From positions 17,329-81,328 of the forward strand of contig NZ_JBIWES010000016.1 of assembly GCF_044762665.1 (NCBI RefSeq): DNA of 64,000 bases. Direction: 5' to 3'. Below are positions 46,662 to 53,971 of the stretch, piece after piece (the stretch's first letter is position 1; each line of letters begins with the position of its first letter). The notes under the pieces are model-generated. The model had not been told where the DNA came from. It did no database searches and saw nothing but the letters and a program-made list of their open reading frames with translations. The translations under genes were made by a program, and so were the position numbers. This DNA comes from Peribacillus frigoritolerans_B. Its GTDB lineage: Bacteria > Bacillota > Bacilli > Bacillales > DSM-1321.

Positions 46662-46748
46662 TTAGGGGTACAGCCACATCGCCATCAAGCTAACAATAAC
46701 GAGTAACCCCAAAACGATAAAAACGAGTAAGATGCACAAAATTTTCAT
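46662..46748 (-). CDS. 28-residue hydrophobic peptide (toxin-like)
   Basis: On the minus strand ATG 46748 starts a 28-residue peptide that is one membrane helix (MKILCILLVFIVLGLLVIVS...). AAGGTAAG lies 5 nt upstream. Its start overlaps the stop of an upstream leader ORF (ATGA). Size and hydrophobicity resemble type I toxins or small membrane regulators; no antitoxin RNA is demonstrated. A degenerate copy lies at 17985-18130. Confidence 0.5.
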   Translation of the reverse strand: MKILCILLVFIVLGLLVIVSLMAMWLYP

Positions 46749-46816
46749 GATATCTTACCTTGATGGGCATGTGGTAGGACCCCTAAATGACGAATAGAAG
46801 CCACGGTCGTTTTCAT
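46745..46816 (-). CDS. 23-residue leader ORF coupled to the hydrophobic peptide
   Basis: ATG 46816 reads MKTTVASIRHLGVLPHAHQG then KIS and stops at TGA 46745, overlapping the next ATG by 4 nt. The motif GV-PH-HQ recurs at 17985-18130 next to a similar hydrophobic frame, suggesting a conserved pair. The upstream ribosome site is weak. Confidence 0.4.
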   Translation of the reverse strand: MKTTVASIRHLGVLPHAHQGKIS

Positions 46817-47123
46817 AAAGTAACTATCTGTTCCTGTCACCCGGTGACACTTGCCAATCCATTCGGTTTGGAAGACCGTCAAACCAAATGAATTTGGGTC
46901 AGCTTTTTGGTATAGCAAAAGGCATCAACTCCTTAAATTCCCTCCCTGTCGGTCAGTCAGAAATTTACCGTTGACGCCTGCCATGTTCATTTTTCTCCCT
47001 AAAAGAGATGGACTGGTATGATCACAATGATCAATCTTTTTTATAAAAAAATAATCCAATTAAATATTATAAGAGGAGGCCTATAAGATTTATTTGCACC
47101 TATCAAAAGAAAAAAGCTGTCGT
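46817..47123. other. Gene-free stretch with palindromes
   Basis: No gene. It contains the palindrome TGTCACCCGGTGACA (46835-46849) and a region of CATTCGGTTTG / CAAACCAAATG inverted arms (about 46860-46890). They could be part of the promoter of the leader ORF or of a replication or transfer site. Confidence 0.4.
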
Positions 47124-47300
47124 TTAAGATTTTAATATAATAACGTAAGGACCTGGCTGTGATTCGTCTTTTGCAAGGGTGATTTTCTTGAATTCTGTTT
47201 TGTTTTCTCCTAGATTAGTTACTGAACTTTGAGAATCATTATATATCGATCCTGCTATCACTAAAGTTAAAGGTATCACCAATAAAATCTTCTTTACCAT
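47124..47300 (-). CDS. Secreted signalling-peptide precursor (Phr/NprX-like)
   Basis: A 58-residue precursor. I chose ATG 47300, since AAAGGAG lies 8 nt upstream. It has a typical export signal (MVKKILLVIPLTLVIAGSIY) and a polar tail ending DESQPGPYVIILKS. It lies 120 nt downstream of the HTH-TPR regulator on the same strand, the layout of nprR-nprX and plcR-papR, where the exported, trimmed and re-imported peptide binds the regulator. The mature peptide probably comes from the last residues (QPGPYVI region). Confidence 0.75.
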   Translation of the reverse strand: MVKKILLVIPLTLVIAGSIYNDSQSSVTNLGENKTEFKKITLAKDESQPGPYVIILKS

Positions 47301-47421
47301 GTTCCTCACTCCTTTTATTTTACGTTATACAAATCATAAAACAGGAGTGAGTTTATAATAACTAGTAAAAAAATATAGAATTTTCAGTTCATTTAAACTC
47401 AATTTAATTATATTTATTTAC

Positions 47422-48714
47422 TTATATGGGATTATATTCAATTTCTTCGGTGTGGATTTCATATTTTAAAGCAATTTGATAGTACTTTGCTGACATTTTA
47501 TATGCATTAATACTATAATAATGTTCTCCTAGTTTGACTGCTTGTTTTTTGATTAATAAAAATTGGTTATGGTTTATAGCAAATTCAATAATTTGCTGCA
47601 TCTCTTTCTCATACTGGTAATCATCACCTCTAATTTTATAGAAATCAGCTAATAAAACGTGAATCTCAACATATAAATAACTTAAATCATATTCTTTAAC
47701 TATATGTATAGCTTCATTTATATAGTGATTTACCCTACTCCATTCCCTTAGTTCTGAATAAATCTCGATTAAACCTCTTAAAGAATAAATTCTTTCCTTT
47801 TCATTCCCTTCTTCATAATGGATATCAAGGCTTTTCTGAAAATGAAGTATAGCTTGGTCGTAGTCCTTCATTCCCTGATGTATACGACCATAATTGTATT
47901 TAATCATTCCAAGTAATGTTGGACTTTCTTTTAAGCTAACCAATTCTTCTGCCTTCTCAAGACATTCTTTGGCTTCTTCATACTTTTTATCTAGATGATA
48001 TTGGACCCCCAGCGTGATTAGTACTGAAATTATATTATTTATTCTGTTCAGTTTCTTATAAATCTCATAGGCCTTTAATGAATAAAATCGACTAATATTT
48101 TGTCTTTTATTAAGCCTCTGTTTTACTAATCCCATATTATAATAGAGATTAGCTCTATGGATAGTTTCTTCCCCTCCCATTAAGTGGTCTGCATTTAAAT
48201 AGTATTCGTTAGCCTTAATAAAATTTTGTTTACTATAGAAGTAATTCCCACATGAAATGAAATAGTATAACGTTTCCTCAGTAAAGTCTTGTATCTTATC
48301 TGGAAGAAATTTGATTGATTGATTGTATACACGATTCGCATTTTTAATCTGATGTAAACGGACATAGTGATGCAACAAAACACCATAAACTTGTGAAAGA
48401 ATAGGTGTAGGATGCATCTCTAAAGATTGAATTTCTAAAAAAAGGAGCTCATTTTCAGAGAGCGAATTGGTCTCTTTGTATTTTTCTGTTGTTTCTTGGA
48501 TAGTTATTTCAAAATTTTTTATATCATTTTCAGTTAAGTATTCAATAGCAACATCTAGTTTTTGAGAGATTTTTTGCAGAAAAGATTTAGACGGTTTAAT
48601 TTTCCCATTCTCAATTCTACTTAAATAAGTTATGGAGCAAATTCCCTCTACCAATTCTGCCTGATTCATTCCTTTATGTATTCTTAATTGTCGAATTCTT
48701 TCGGATAATAACAA
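47422..48714 (-). CDS. HTH-TPR peptide-responsive regulator (NprR/PlcR/RRNPP-like)
   Basis: A 430-residue protein: N-terminal XRE helix-turn-helix (about 5-60: IRQLRIHKGMNQAELVEG, then ITYLSRIENGKIKP) and about eight TPR-like helical repeats (about 90-425; ANLYYNMGLVKQRLNKR, IKYNYGRIHQGMKDYDQAIL). This is the RRNPP family plan (Rap, NprR, PlcR, PrgX, AimR). It senses a short peptide, presumably from the adjacent precursor gene. It likely controls the neighbouring biosynthetic cluster, as such pairs often do. Confidence 0.88.
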   Translation of the reverse strand: MLLSERIRQLRIHKGMNQAELVEGICSITYLSRIENGKIKPSKSFLQKISQKLDVAIEYLTENDIKNFEITIQETTEKYKETNSLSENELLFLEIQSLEMHPTPILSQVYGVLLHHYVRLHQIKNANRVYNQSIKFLPDKIQDFTEETLYYFISCGNYFYSKQNFIKANEYYLNADHLMGGEETIHRANLYYNMGLVKQRLNKRQNISRFYSLKAYEIYKKLNRINNIISVLITLGVQYHLDKKYEEAKECLEKAEELVSLKESPTLLGMIKYNYGRIHQGMKDYDQAILHFQKSLDIHYEEGNEKERIYSLRGLIEIYSELREWSRVNHYINEAIHIVKEYDLSYLYVEIHVLLADFYKIRGDDYQYEKEMQQIIEFAINHNQFLLIKKQAVKLGEHYYSINAYKMSAKYYQIALKYEIHTEEIEYNPI

Positions 48715-48861
48715 GGGATATCTCCTCTCAGCATTTTTCCTTTTCTCTTAACAGGAGAACTCAACTTCTACTCAATGAAACAACTAAACAAATTGGAATA
48801 AATAATGAGACCAACAGTACTTAATACATGAAAAGACAGTGCAAACACTAAACTGTTTATA

Positions 48862-49923
48862 CTATTTTCTATTAAACCTTGTACGGTCACCACCGATGTT
48901 TTTCCATTTTTCCTTTTCAGCTAATTGACTACGTTTGTTATTTTTCCTTTCAAGATAAGCAAGTTCTTTTTGGAATTTAATATAGTTGTTGTAACGATCC
49001 TTGTCCAAAAAACCTTCTTCTATAGCTAACTTCACTTTGCAGGAGGGTTCATTTTCATGTTTACAATTTTTAAACAAACATTTTTTTGACATTTCCTCTA
49101 TGTCTGAAAAGCTTTGACTCATACTATTATCTACTTCCCAAAGTTGCAATTCCCTCATGCCAGGTGTGTCTATCAATATTCCACCATTAGGAATTTGAAT
49201 TAGTTCTCGATGAGTTGTCGTATGTTTTCCCTTATCATCCCCTTCTCGAACTTCTTTTACTTGTTGTTTATTATGGCCAAGTAGTTTATTGCAAATTGTC
49301 GACTTTCCGGCTCCTGATGAACCAAGCAAAGCAACTGTTTGCCCCTTAGATAAATATTGGTTAAGACTATCCATTCCAATATTATTAGTTGCACTGATTG
49401 CATGAACAGAAACACCAAGCGCTACTGCTTCAACTTCTGTTATTTTTGTTGCTACATCCTTGCATAAGTCACATTTACTTAATACGATAACAGGGTTAGC
49501 CCCACTATCCCAAGCAGTTATTAAGTAGCGTTCTATTCGTCTCAAATTAAAATCATTATTTAAACCCATTACTAGAAAAACGGTATCGATATTTGTTGCA
49601 ACGATTTGTTCTTCTGTTACCTCACCAGCTGATTTTCTTGAGAATTTGCTAAAACGGGGTAGGATTTTGTGTATAGTTGCTTTTTTTTCATCAAGTCTTT
49701 CTGAAATAATAACCCAATCCCCAACTGCTGGAAATTGGCTTCTTTCAGTAGTGTTGTGTATATACTTTCCAGAAACCTCCCCTAATAATTCTCCATTTTC
49801 TGTGATTACACGATATATATTTTTATATTCAAGCGATATTCTTCCAATAGAATAACCCTTGTCTCTATATTCTTTAAATTCTTCGTTTAAATTACTTTTC
49901 CAACCTAATAATTCTAAATTCAA
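48862..49923 (-). CDS. RsgA-family GTPase (accessory paralogue)
   Basis: A 353-residue circularly permuted GTPase: OB-fold (about 30-95), G4 VLSKCD (about 150) before G1 LLGSSGAGKST (about 200) and G3 DTPGMREL, then the zinc site CLFKNCKHENEPSCK. RsgA matures the 30S ribosomal subunit and is normally chromosomal; this copy sits on an accessory element, divergent to a biosynthetic operon, so it may protect ribosomes or adjust translation when the product is made. That role is inference. AGGAGGATT lies before ATG 49923. Confidence 0.88.
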   Translation of the reverse strand: MNLELLGWKSNLNEEFKEYRDKGYSIGRISLEYKNIYRVITENGELLGEVSGKYIHNTTERSQFPAVGDWVIISERLDEKKATIHKILPRFSKFSRKSAGEVTEEQIVATNIDTVFLVMGLNNDFNLRRIERYLITAWDSGANPVIVLSKCDLCKDVATKITEVEAVALGVSVHAISATNNIGMDSLNQYLSKGQTVALLGSSGAGKSTICNKLLGHNKQQVKEVREGDDKGKHTTTHRELIQIPNGGILIDTPGMRELQLWEVDNSMSQSFSDIEEMSKKCLFKNCKHENEPSCKVKLAIEEGFLDKDRYNNYIKFQKELAYLERKNNKRSQLAEKEKWKNIGGDRTRFNRK

Positions 49924-50575
49924 TTAGTAATCCTCCTCGTAAATTATGTTTATGCCACTAATCAAATGACATGGAGAGAAATTTCTAGATGTTTGGATTA
50001 GTCTTATTTGAGACAATTCTTTTTCCTCTGTAGATTAATACAAAAAGAGTGTTTTTCAGTACAGGCCCGATCTTTCCTGCTTGCAAGCTGTCCTGAAATC
50101 TATAACCCTAGATGGTATAAAATCTTGTTTACCTTCCAGAAAAACAGGAAAAAATCCATTGTTATGAGAAAAAGGATTCATATTTTTAGTTGTTATTTAT
50201 AATTATACCATTATTTGTAATTTTAAAACAACGTTGAAAATTGACCTATTTCGAATTTTTAAAATCCTTGACTATGGTTATCTGCGGAACGGAACGGTTC
50301 TATATATGCATCATAATATTATCAATATGAGTAAGGGTACCTCAACATTCAGCATTGAAACCTACAGAATTATGCATCGAACAATTCATTTTTGTAAAAG
50401 AAAAGTGTTCAAAATTTCTTGGGGGTTAGAATTATACATTAGTAAAATTTATTAGCTGTATTTATTGTTAATTCGTAAGATTTTTACCCTTTTTTTACTT
50501 CTTTCAGATAACAAAAAAGTAAATTATAGTTTAAATAGTAACAAAAACCACTAAGAAAGGAGGCAAAAAGAGAAG
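49924..50575. promoter_or_regulatory. Divergent promoter region of the rsgA-like and biosynthetic operons
   Basis: A 650-nt gene-free stretch. It must hold the promoters for both directions and probable regulator-binding sites. TTTACTT and AAGTAAA arms lie at about 50497-50522, close to the operon start. A CAGGCCCGATCTTTCCTGC...GCTGTCCTGA stretch near 50062-50096 looks like a hairpin. No gene is supported. Confidence 0.35.
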
Positions 50576-51181
50576 GTGACATTAAATAAAAAGTATTTAG
50601 AGTTTGCTCAACAATTAAGAGAAAGTGAATTGAAATTTGAAGCTTTCAGTATGATGAAAAACGACTATTTATATTTTGAAATTTTTAAATATTCAAATTT
50701 AAATCATCAAAAAAAAACATTTGAACGACACAATTATGTTCCAATAGTGCATTTAAATACCCTAGCTCAGATGTTATACGAGGCATTTAAAGAAAATGAA
50801 TCATTGGATTCGTTTTTAGCTCCCGTAGTTATCGTACTTAAAAAAAATGTTGTAGAGGGTATAAAAAATGAAGGAATCTACTTATTCAACTTAAAAAACG
50901 AAGCATTCGTGCCAATTAAAAATATAGATTTAAGTGGAACTATGCCCCTGTTGAAAAAATCACAATACAATTTAGCTGTTGGATATGTTTTAACCCTGGA
51001 AGCCATTGAAAAGTATGATTATAAAACATTGAATGTAATGTTTAAAAAAGAAAGCGAGGCTATGATGATAAAATTGAAGAAAATTTTAGAGTTACATGGA
51101 GAATTAGAATGTATAGTTGAAACCTCCCTAGATTCATCTGATTTTCCATCATCGTATATCCAATGGATTAAAGGTAAATAA
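50576..51181 (+). CDS. Unknown protein, first gene of the RiPP-like operon
   Basis: A 201-residue soluble protein from GTG 50576; GAAAGGAGG lies about 10 nt upstream. It has an N-terminal helical part, a central alpha/beta region (PVVIVLKKNVVEGIKNEGIY, about 82-101) and a helical C-terminus. The GIYLFNLKN pattern faintly resembles SagB-type nitroreductase-like RiPP dehydrogenases, but the cofactor motifs are not visible. It precedes the methyltransferase by 32 nt in the same direction. It may be a maturation chaperone or enzyme. Confidence 0.6.
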   Translation: MTLNKKYLEFAQQLRESELKFEAFSMMKNDYLYFEIFKYSNLNHQKKTFERHNYVPIVHLNTLAQMLYEAFKENESLDSFLAPVVIVLKKNVVEGIKNEGIYLFNLKNEAFVPIKNIDLSGTMPLLKKSQYNLAVGYVLTLEAIEKYDYKTLNVMFKKESEAMMIKLKKILELHGELECIVETSLDSSDFPSSYIQWIKGK

Positions 51182-51213
51182 TTTTTATAATATTTGAAAG
51201 TGGGTGATTGTAA

Positions 51214-51999
51214 ATGGATACTAAAGCTTGCATTAAGTTATCTGATTTATCAGAATCAATAGGAGCAGTTTATGGTTCAGAGACTATATCATTACTTTTA
51301 TATACTTTAGCTAAAAGACAGAAACCCGAATGTGTAGTCGAACTTGGCACCGGACTTGGGCTTTCATCTTTATGGATGGGGCAAGCTCTAAAGGAAAATG
51401 GTTTAGGTCAACTTTATACAATTGATAATGGGCAAGATGCGCATCTCCTATTAGAAGTTATCAAACAAATATTTCCTGATATTGTCGGAGATGACCCTAA
51501 AAAAATCTATGAAAAGTACATTGAGTTACTCATTAAATCGTATGATCTGAAAGATCAGGTGAATTATATTAGCAGTAACTTGGATTTAAGTTCAAAAGAC
51601 GTCCTTCTTGTTAAAGATTTTTCAATGATAAATCAACCTATTGACCTTGTATTTGCAGATACCTTATATGGTCCTTATGACATTCTTAATATTTTAAGGC
51701 AATTCCTACCATATATGAACGAATATTCTTCTATCTTCATTGATAGTGCTTCTACTCATCTTCCTTCCTATCTAACACTTGAAAGAATAATAGATGATTT
51801 AAATAAAAGTAAAATTCCACAACACTTTTTAAGTTTAGAAGATAAAACAGCAAGGTGGGATTTGTTCCAACTGGTATCTCAAAGAAAATTCAGGTTAGTT
51901 CATTTAACTGAAAAGGAAAAAAGGCTACAAAATAGCACTGCTTGGATCATTATTGAGCCAAACGAATATATTCCCCATCCTGATGTGCAACTTCATTGA
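51214..51999 (+). CDS. Class I SAM-dependent methyltransferase
   Basis: A 261-residue enzyme with SAM motif I VVELGTGLGLSSLWM (about residues 41-55), acidic loop YTIDNGQ, and a later acidic strand LVFADTLYGPYD (about 145-156). It resembles small-molecule or peptide O-/N-methyltransferases. Within this operon a peptide substrate is likely, for instance an ornithine side chain made by the arginase-like protein (as in enteropeptin, where arginase plus methyltransferase make N-methylornithine), or a C-terminus. Start ATG 51214, GTGGGTGA upstream. Confidence 0.8.
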   Translation: MDTKACIKLSDLSESIGAVYGSETISLLLYTLAKRQKPECVVELGTGLGLSSLWMGQALKENGLGQLYTIDNGQDAHLLLEVIKQIFPDIVGDDPKKIYEKYIELLIKSYDLKDQVNYISSNLDLSSKDVLLVKDFSMINQPIDLVFADTLYGPYDILNILRQFLPYMNEYSSIFIDSASTHLPSYLTLERIIDDLNKSKIPQHFLSLEDKTARWDLFQLVSQRKFRLVHLTEKEKRLQNSTAWIIIEPNEYIPHPDVQLH

Positions 52000-52016
52000 A
52001 TAAGTAGGACGGTTTG

Positions 52017-52040
52017 AACGAAAGATCGATGGCCACAGTT
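52017..52040 (+). repeat. Left arm of a perfect 24-bp inverted repeat around the precursor array
   Basis: The arm begins AACGAAAGATCGATGGCC and ends CAGTT. Its exact reverse complement lies at 52687-52710. The two arms enclose all precursor genes and the assembly gap. Confidence 0.85.
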
Positions 52041-52067
52041 AATTAATTGATAAAGGAGGATATTAAA

Positions 52068-52199
52068 ATGACAGAAATGAAAAATATTGAAGTAAGAAAA
52101 AATGAAAACATAATCTCTTTAGAAGACCTAGACATCAGAGTGTCTGAGTTACGAGATGAAGAGCTTATGGCACGTCCTGTAAACCATGTAGGGCACTAA
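52068..52199 (+). CDS. RiPP precursor peptide 1
   Basis: A 43-residue peptide, ATG 52068 behind AAAGGAGGA. An acidic leader (residues 1-35, EVRKNENIISLEDLDIRVSE) ends near LMA, and the C-terminal ARPVNHVGH is probably the core. It differs from copies 2 and 3 only at residue 2 (Thr instead of Ala). Size, leader composition, tandem duplication and neighbouring maturation enzymes mark it as a RiPP precursor; the cleavage site is a guess. Confidence 0.85.
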   Translation: MTEMKNIEVRKNENIISLEDLDIRVSELRDEELMARPVNHVGH

Positions 52200-52235
52200 A
52201 CAAATGTGACACTAAACCGGGAGGAGGATATTAAA

Positions 52236-52367
52236 ATGGCAGAGATGAAAAATATTGAAGTAAGAAAAAATGAGAACATAATCTCTTTAGAAGACCTAGA
52301 CATCAGAGTGTCTGAGTTACGAGATGAAGAGCTTATGGCACGTCCTGTAAACCATGTAGGGCACTAA
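52236..52367 (+). CDS. RiPP precursor peptide 2
   Basis: A 43-residue peptide, ATG 52236 behind GGAGGAGGA. It is the same protein as copy 3. The repeat unit (copy 1 to copy 2) is 168 bp, including the spacer CAAATGTGACACTAAACC. Right after its stop the sequence enters the undetermined gap. Confidence 0.85.
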   Translation: MAEMKNIEVRKNENIISLEDLDIRVSELRDEELMARPVNHVGH

Positions 52368-52370
52368 ACA

Positions 52371-52468
52371 NNNNNNNNNNNNNNNNNNNNNNNNNNNNNN
52401 NNNNNNNNNNNNNNNNNNNNNNNNNNNNNNNNNNNNNNNNNNNNNNNNNNNNNNNNNNNNNNNNNNNN
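52371..52468. other. Assembly gap (98 undetermined bases) in the precursor array
   Basis: The gap is bordered on both sides by the precursor repeat spacer: the left edge ends ...CACTAAACA and the right edge starts CAAATGTGACAC. It is a collapsed or unresolved repeat, so the true number of precursor copies is unknown and could be more than three. Confidence 0.95.
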
Positions 52469-52503
52469 CAAATGTGACACTAAACCGGGAGGAGGATATT
52501 AAA

Positions 52504-52635
52504 ATGGCAGAGATGAAAAATATTGAAGTTAGAAAAAATGAGAACATAATCTCTTTAGAAGACCTAGACATTAGAGTGTCTGAGTTACGCGATGAGGAGC
52601 TTATGGCTCGACCAGTAAACCACGTAGGGCACTAA
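52504..52635 (+). CDS. RiPP precursor peptide 3
   Basis: A 43-residue peptide, ATG 52504 behind GGAGGAGGA. It is identical in protein to copy 2 but differs at eight codons, all silent (for example in Val, Ile, Arg, Glu, Ala, Pro and His codons). Conservation of the protein despite DNA divergence shows selection on the peptide. Core residues Arg36, Pro37, Asn39, His40 and His43 are candidates for modification. Confidence 0.88.
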   Translation: MAEMKNIEVRKNENIISLEDLDIRVSELRDEELMARPVNHVGH

Positions 52636-52686
52636 TTGTTAATTACAAGAAATTTTTGAAGTTTAAAGGTAATAACTGATCGAAAA

Positions 52687-52710
52687 AACTGTGGCCATCG
52701 ATCTTTCGTT
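52687..52710 (+). repeat. Right arm of the inverted repeat
   Basis: Exact reverse complement of 52017-52040, lying between the last precursor and the ribosome site of the first oxygenase gene. Confidence 0.85.
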
Positions 52711-52735
52711 TAAATCAAATGAAGGAGATATTAAT

Positions 52736-53971
52736 ATGAATTGTAAAAATTATACTAATGGGTTTTTAAAACCATTTATTAAAACGAATTCAAATACAGA
52801 CTTATCATACGTTTATGAAGCACCTATTAAGACTTTATTATCATTATCACATTTAGTAGGTAAAGATCCCTCATATAAGAATAGTTTGCGAATATACGTT
52901 AACGGTGAAGCTCGAGAAGACTTAGAGGAACAAGTACTTAAAAGCGTTCCCAACTCTTTTTCAGATTTAGAACAGTGGGGTAAAGATACTTTTGATAACC
53001 AAGACTATTTAATTATTCTCAATAGGGTAGAGAAATGGTACGACCCTATTGTAAAATGGTGCGGCGAGTTATTTCAAGATTCAAAAGGAATTATTGACGA
53101 GCGATTACTTCATCTTGAAGTAACCTACTTTATTGGTAATACCACTTATACACCGTTTGGAGTGCACATCGATGAAATATCAGATGCTTTGCATTTAAAC
53201 CTAGGACCGAACAAAAGATATATGCATCTTTGGGAGCCAGACATTTATCGTAAAGTTAGGGGGTCGTTATTACCACTCCACAACCCCGGTGGACATGTCT
53301 TAGAATACGCTAAACACTATCAAATCAATCCAAATCATTGGTTTTTTCTACCTGCAAGTAAATATTTTCATATCGGTGAAAATACCGATTTTAGTGTGTC
53401 ATTAGCCTTAGCTTTAATTAAATATGATGAGGATACTATTATAAAACGTTCTTTAAAGGAAAGTTCGCTTTCTTATAATGAAAATACTCCAATCGACGTA
53501 GCTTCCTTGTTAAAGTGCATTATTAACGAAGAAGCCAATAGTGAAGATGGAGTCATTCCTTATTCTAAACTTAGTAAGTTAAATAATGAAGTGGAAGAAA
53601 AAGTTATAGAATATATTTTTCGGATAAGGAGTAATCTAGGATTTAAAGTACCAACCACGCAAGGAAGTTTGGAGTTTATCAATATTAACAAATGGAAGAA
53701 CAGTTCATTTTCATTAGTCAATCCTTTTAAACTTATTGTTCTTGAAAAATCAGAAAAGATCCACCTTTTTGCTAGAGGTAACATGATAAGTATCTCAAAA
53801 AACGAGACTGTCTTAGAGTTAATTAGAACAATCAATTTGGGAAAAGAAGTTGAAACGAACACACTTATACGATTGTTTGGTGATCGTTTAAGTGAGAGTA
53901 CCTTATATTACTTAATTGAAAGATTATATAAGTGTGAAGTGATCGAGGTGAGTACATTTGAACTGCAATAA
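52736..53971 (+). CDS. JmjC/cupin-type oxygenase 1 with C-terminal winged-helix (RRE-like) domain
   Basis: A 411-residue protein; I chose ATG 52736 (GAAGGAGAT upstream), because the earlier frame start lies in the inverted repeat. Metal ligands of the Fe(II)/2-oxoglutarate double-stranded helix are visible: HID (His144, Asp146) in TPFGVHIDE and His212 in KYFHIGEN. Residues about 345-411 (LFARGNMISISKNETVLELI ... RLYKCEVIEV) look like the PqqD-type winged helix used as a RiPP recognition element. It should hydroxylate or otherwise oxidise the precursor. It overlaps the arginase-like gene by 14 nt. Confidence 0.75.
   Translation: MNCKNYTNGFLKPFIKTNSNTDLSYVYEAPIKTLLSLSHLVGKDPSYKNSLRIYVNGEAREDLEEQVLKSVPNSFSDLEQWGKDTFDNQDYLIILNRVEKWYDPIVKWCGELFQDSKGIIDERLLHLEVTYFIGNTTYTPFGVHIDEISDALHLNLGPNKRYMHLWEPDIYRKVRGSLLPLHNPGGHVLEYAKHYQINPNHWFFLPASKYFHIGENTDFSVSLALALIKYDEDTIIKRSLKESSLSYNENTPIDVASLLKCIINEEANSEDGVIPYSKLSKLNNEVEEKVIEYIFRIRSNLGFKVPTTQGSLEFININKWKNSSFSLVNPFKLIVLEKSEKIHLFARGNMISISKNETVLELIRTINLGKEVETNTLIRLFGDRLSESTLYYLIERLYKCEVIEVSTFELQ

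Noticed and set aside
49924..50100. T-box or riboswitch upstream of the rsgA-like gene
   Set aside because: No T-box sequence or known riboswitch core could be recognised; only a weak hairpin is present.
50008..50455. Two plus-strand frames upstream of the RiPP-like operon
   Set aside because: No ribosome sites and unlikely amino-acid composition; the stretch is better read as a divergent promoter region.
52068..52635. Precursor array considered as a simple repeat or CRISPR
   Set aside because: Each unit has its own ribosome site and frame, and the differences between copies are silent, so they are genes.
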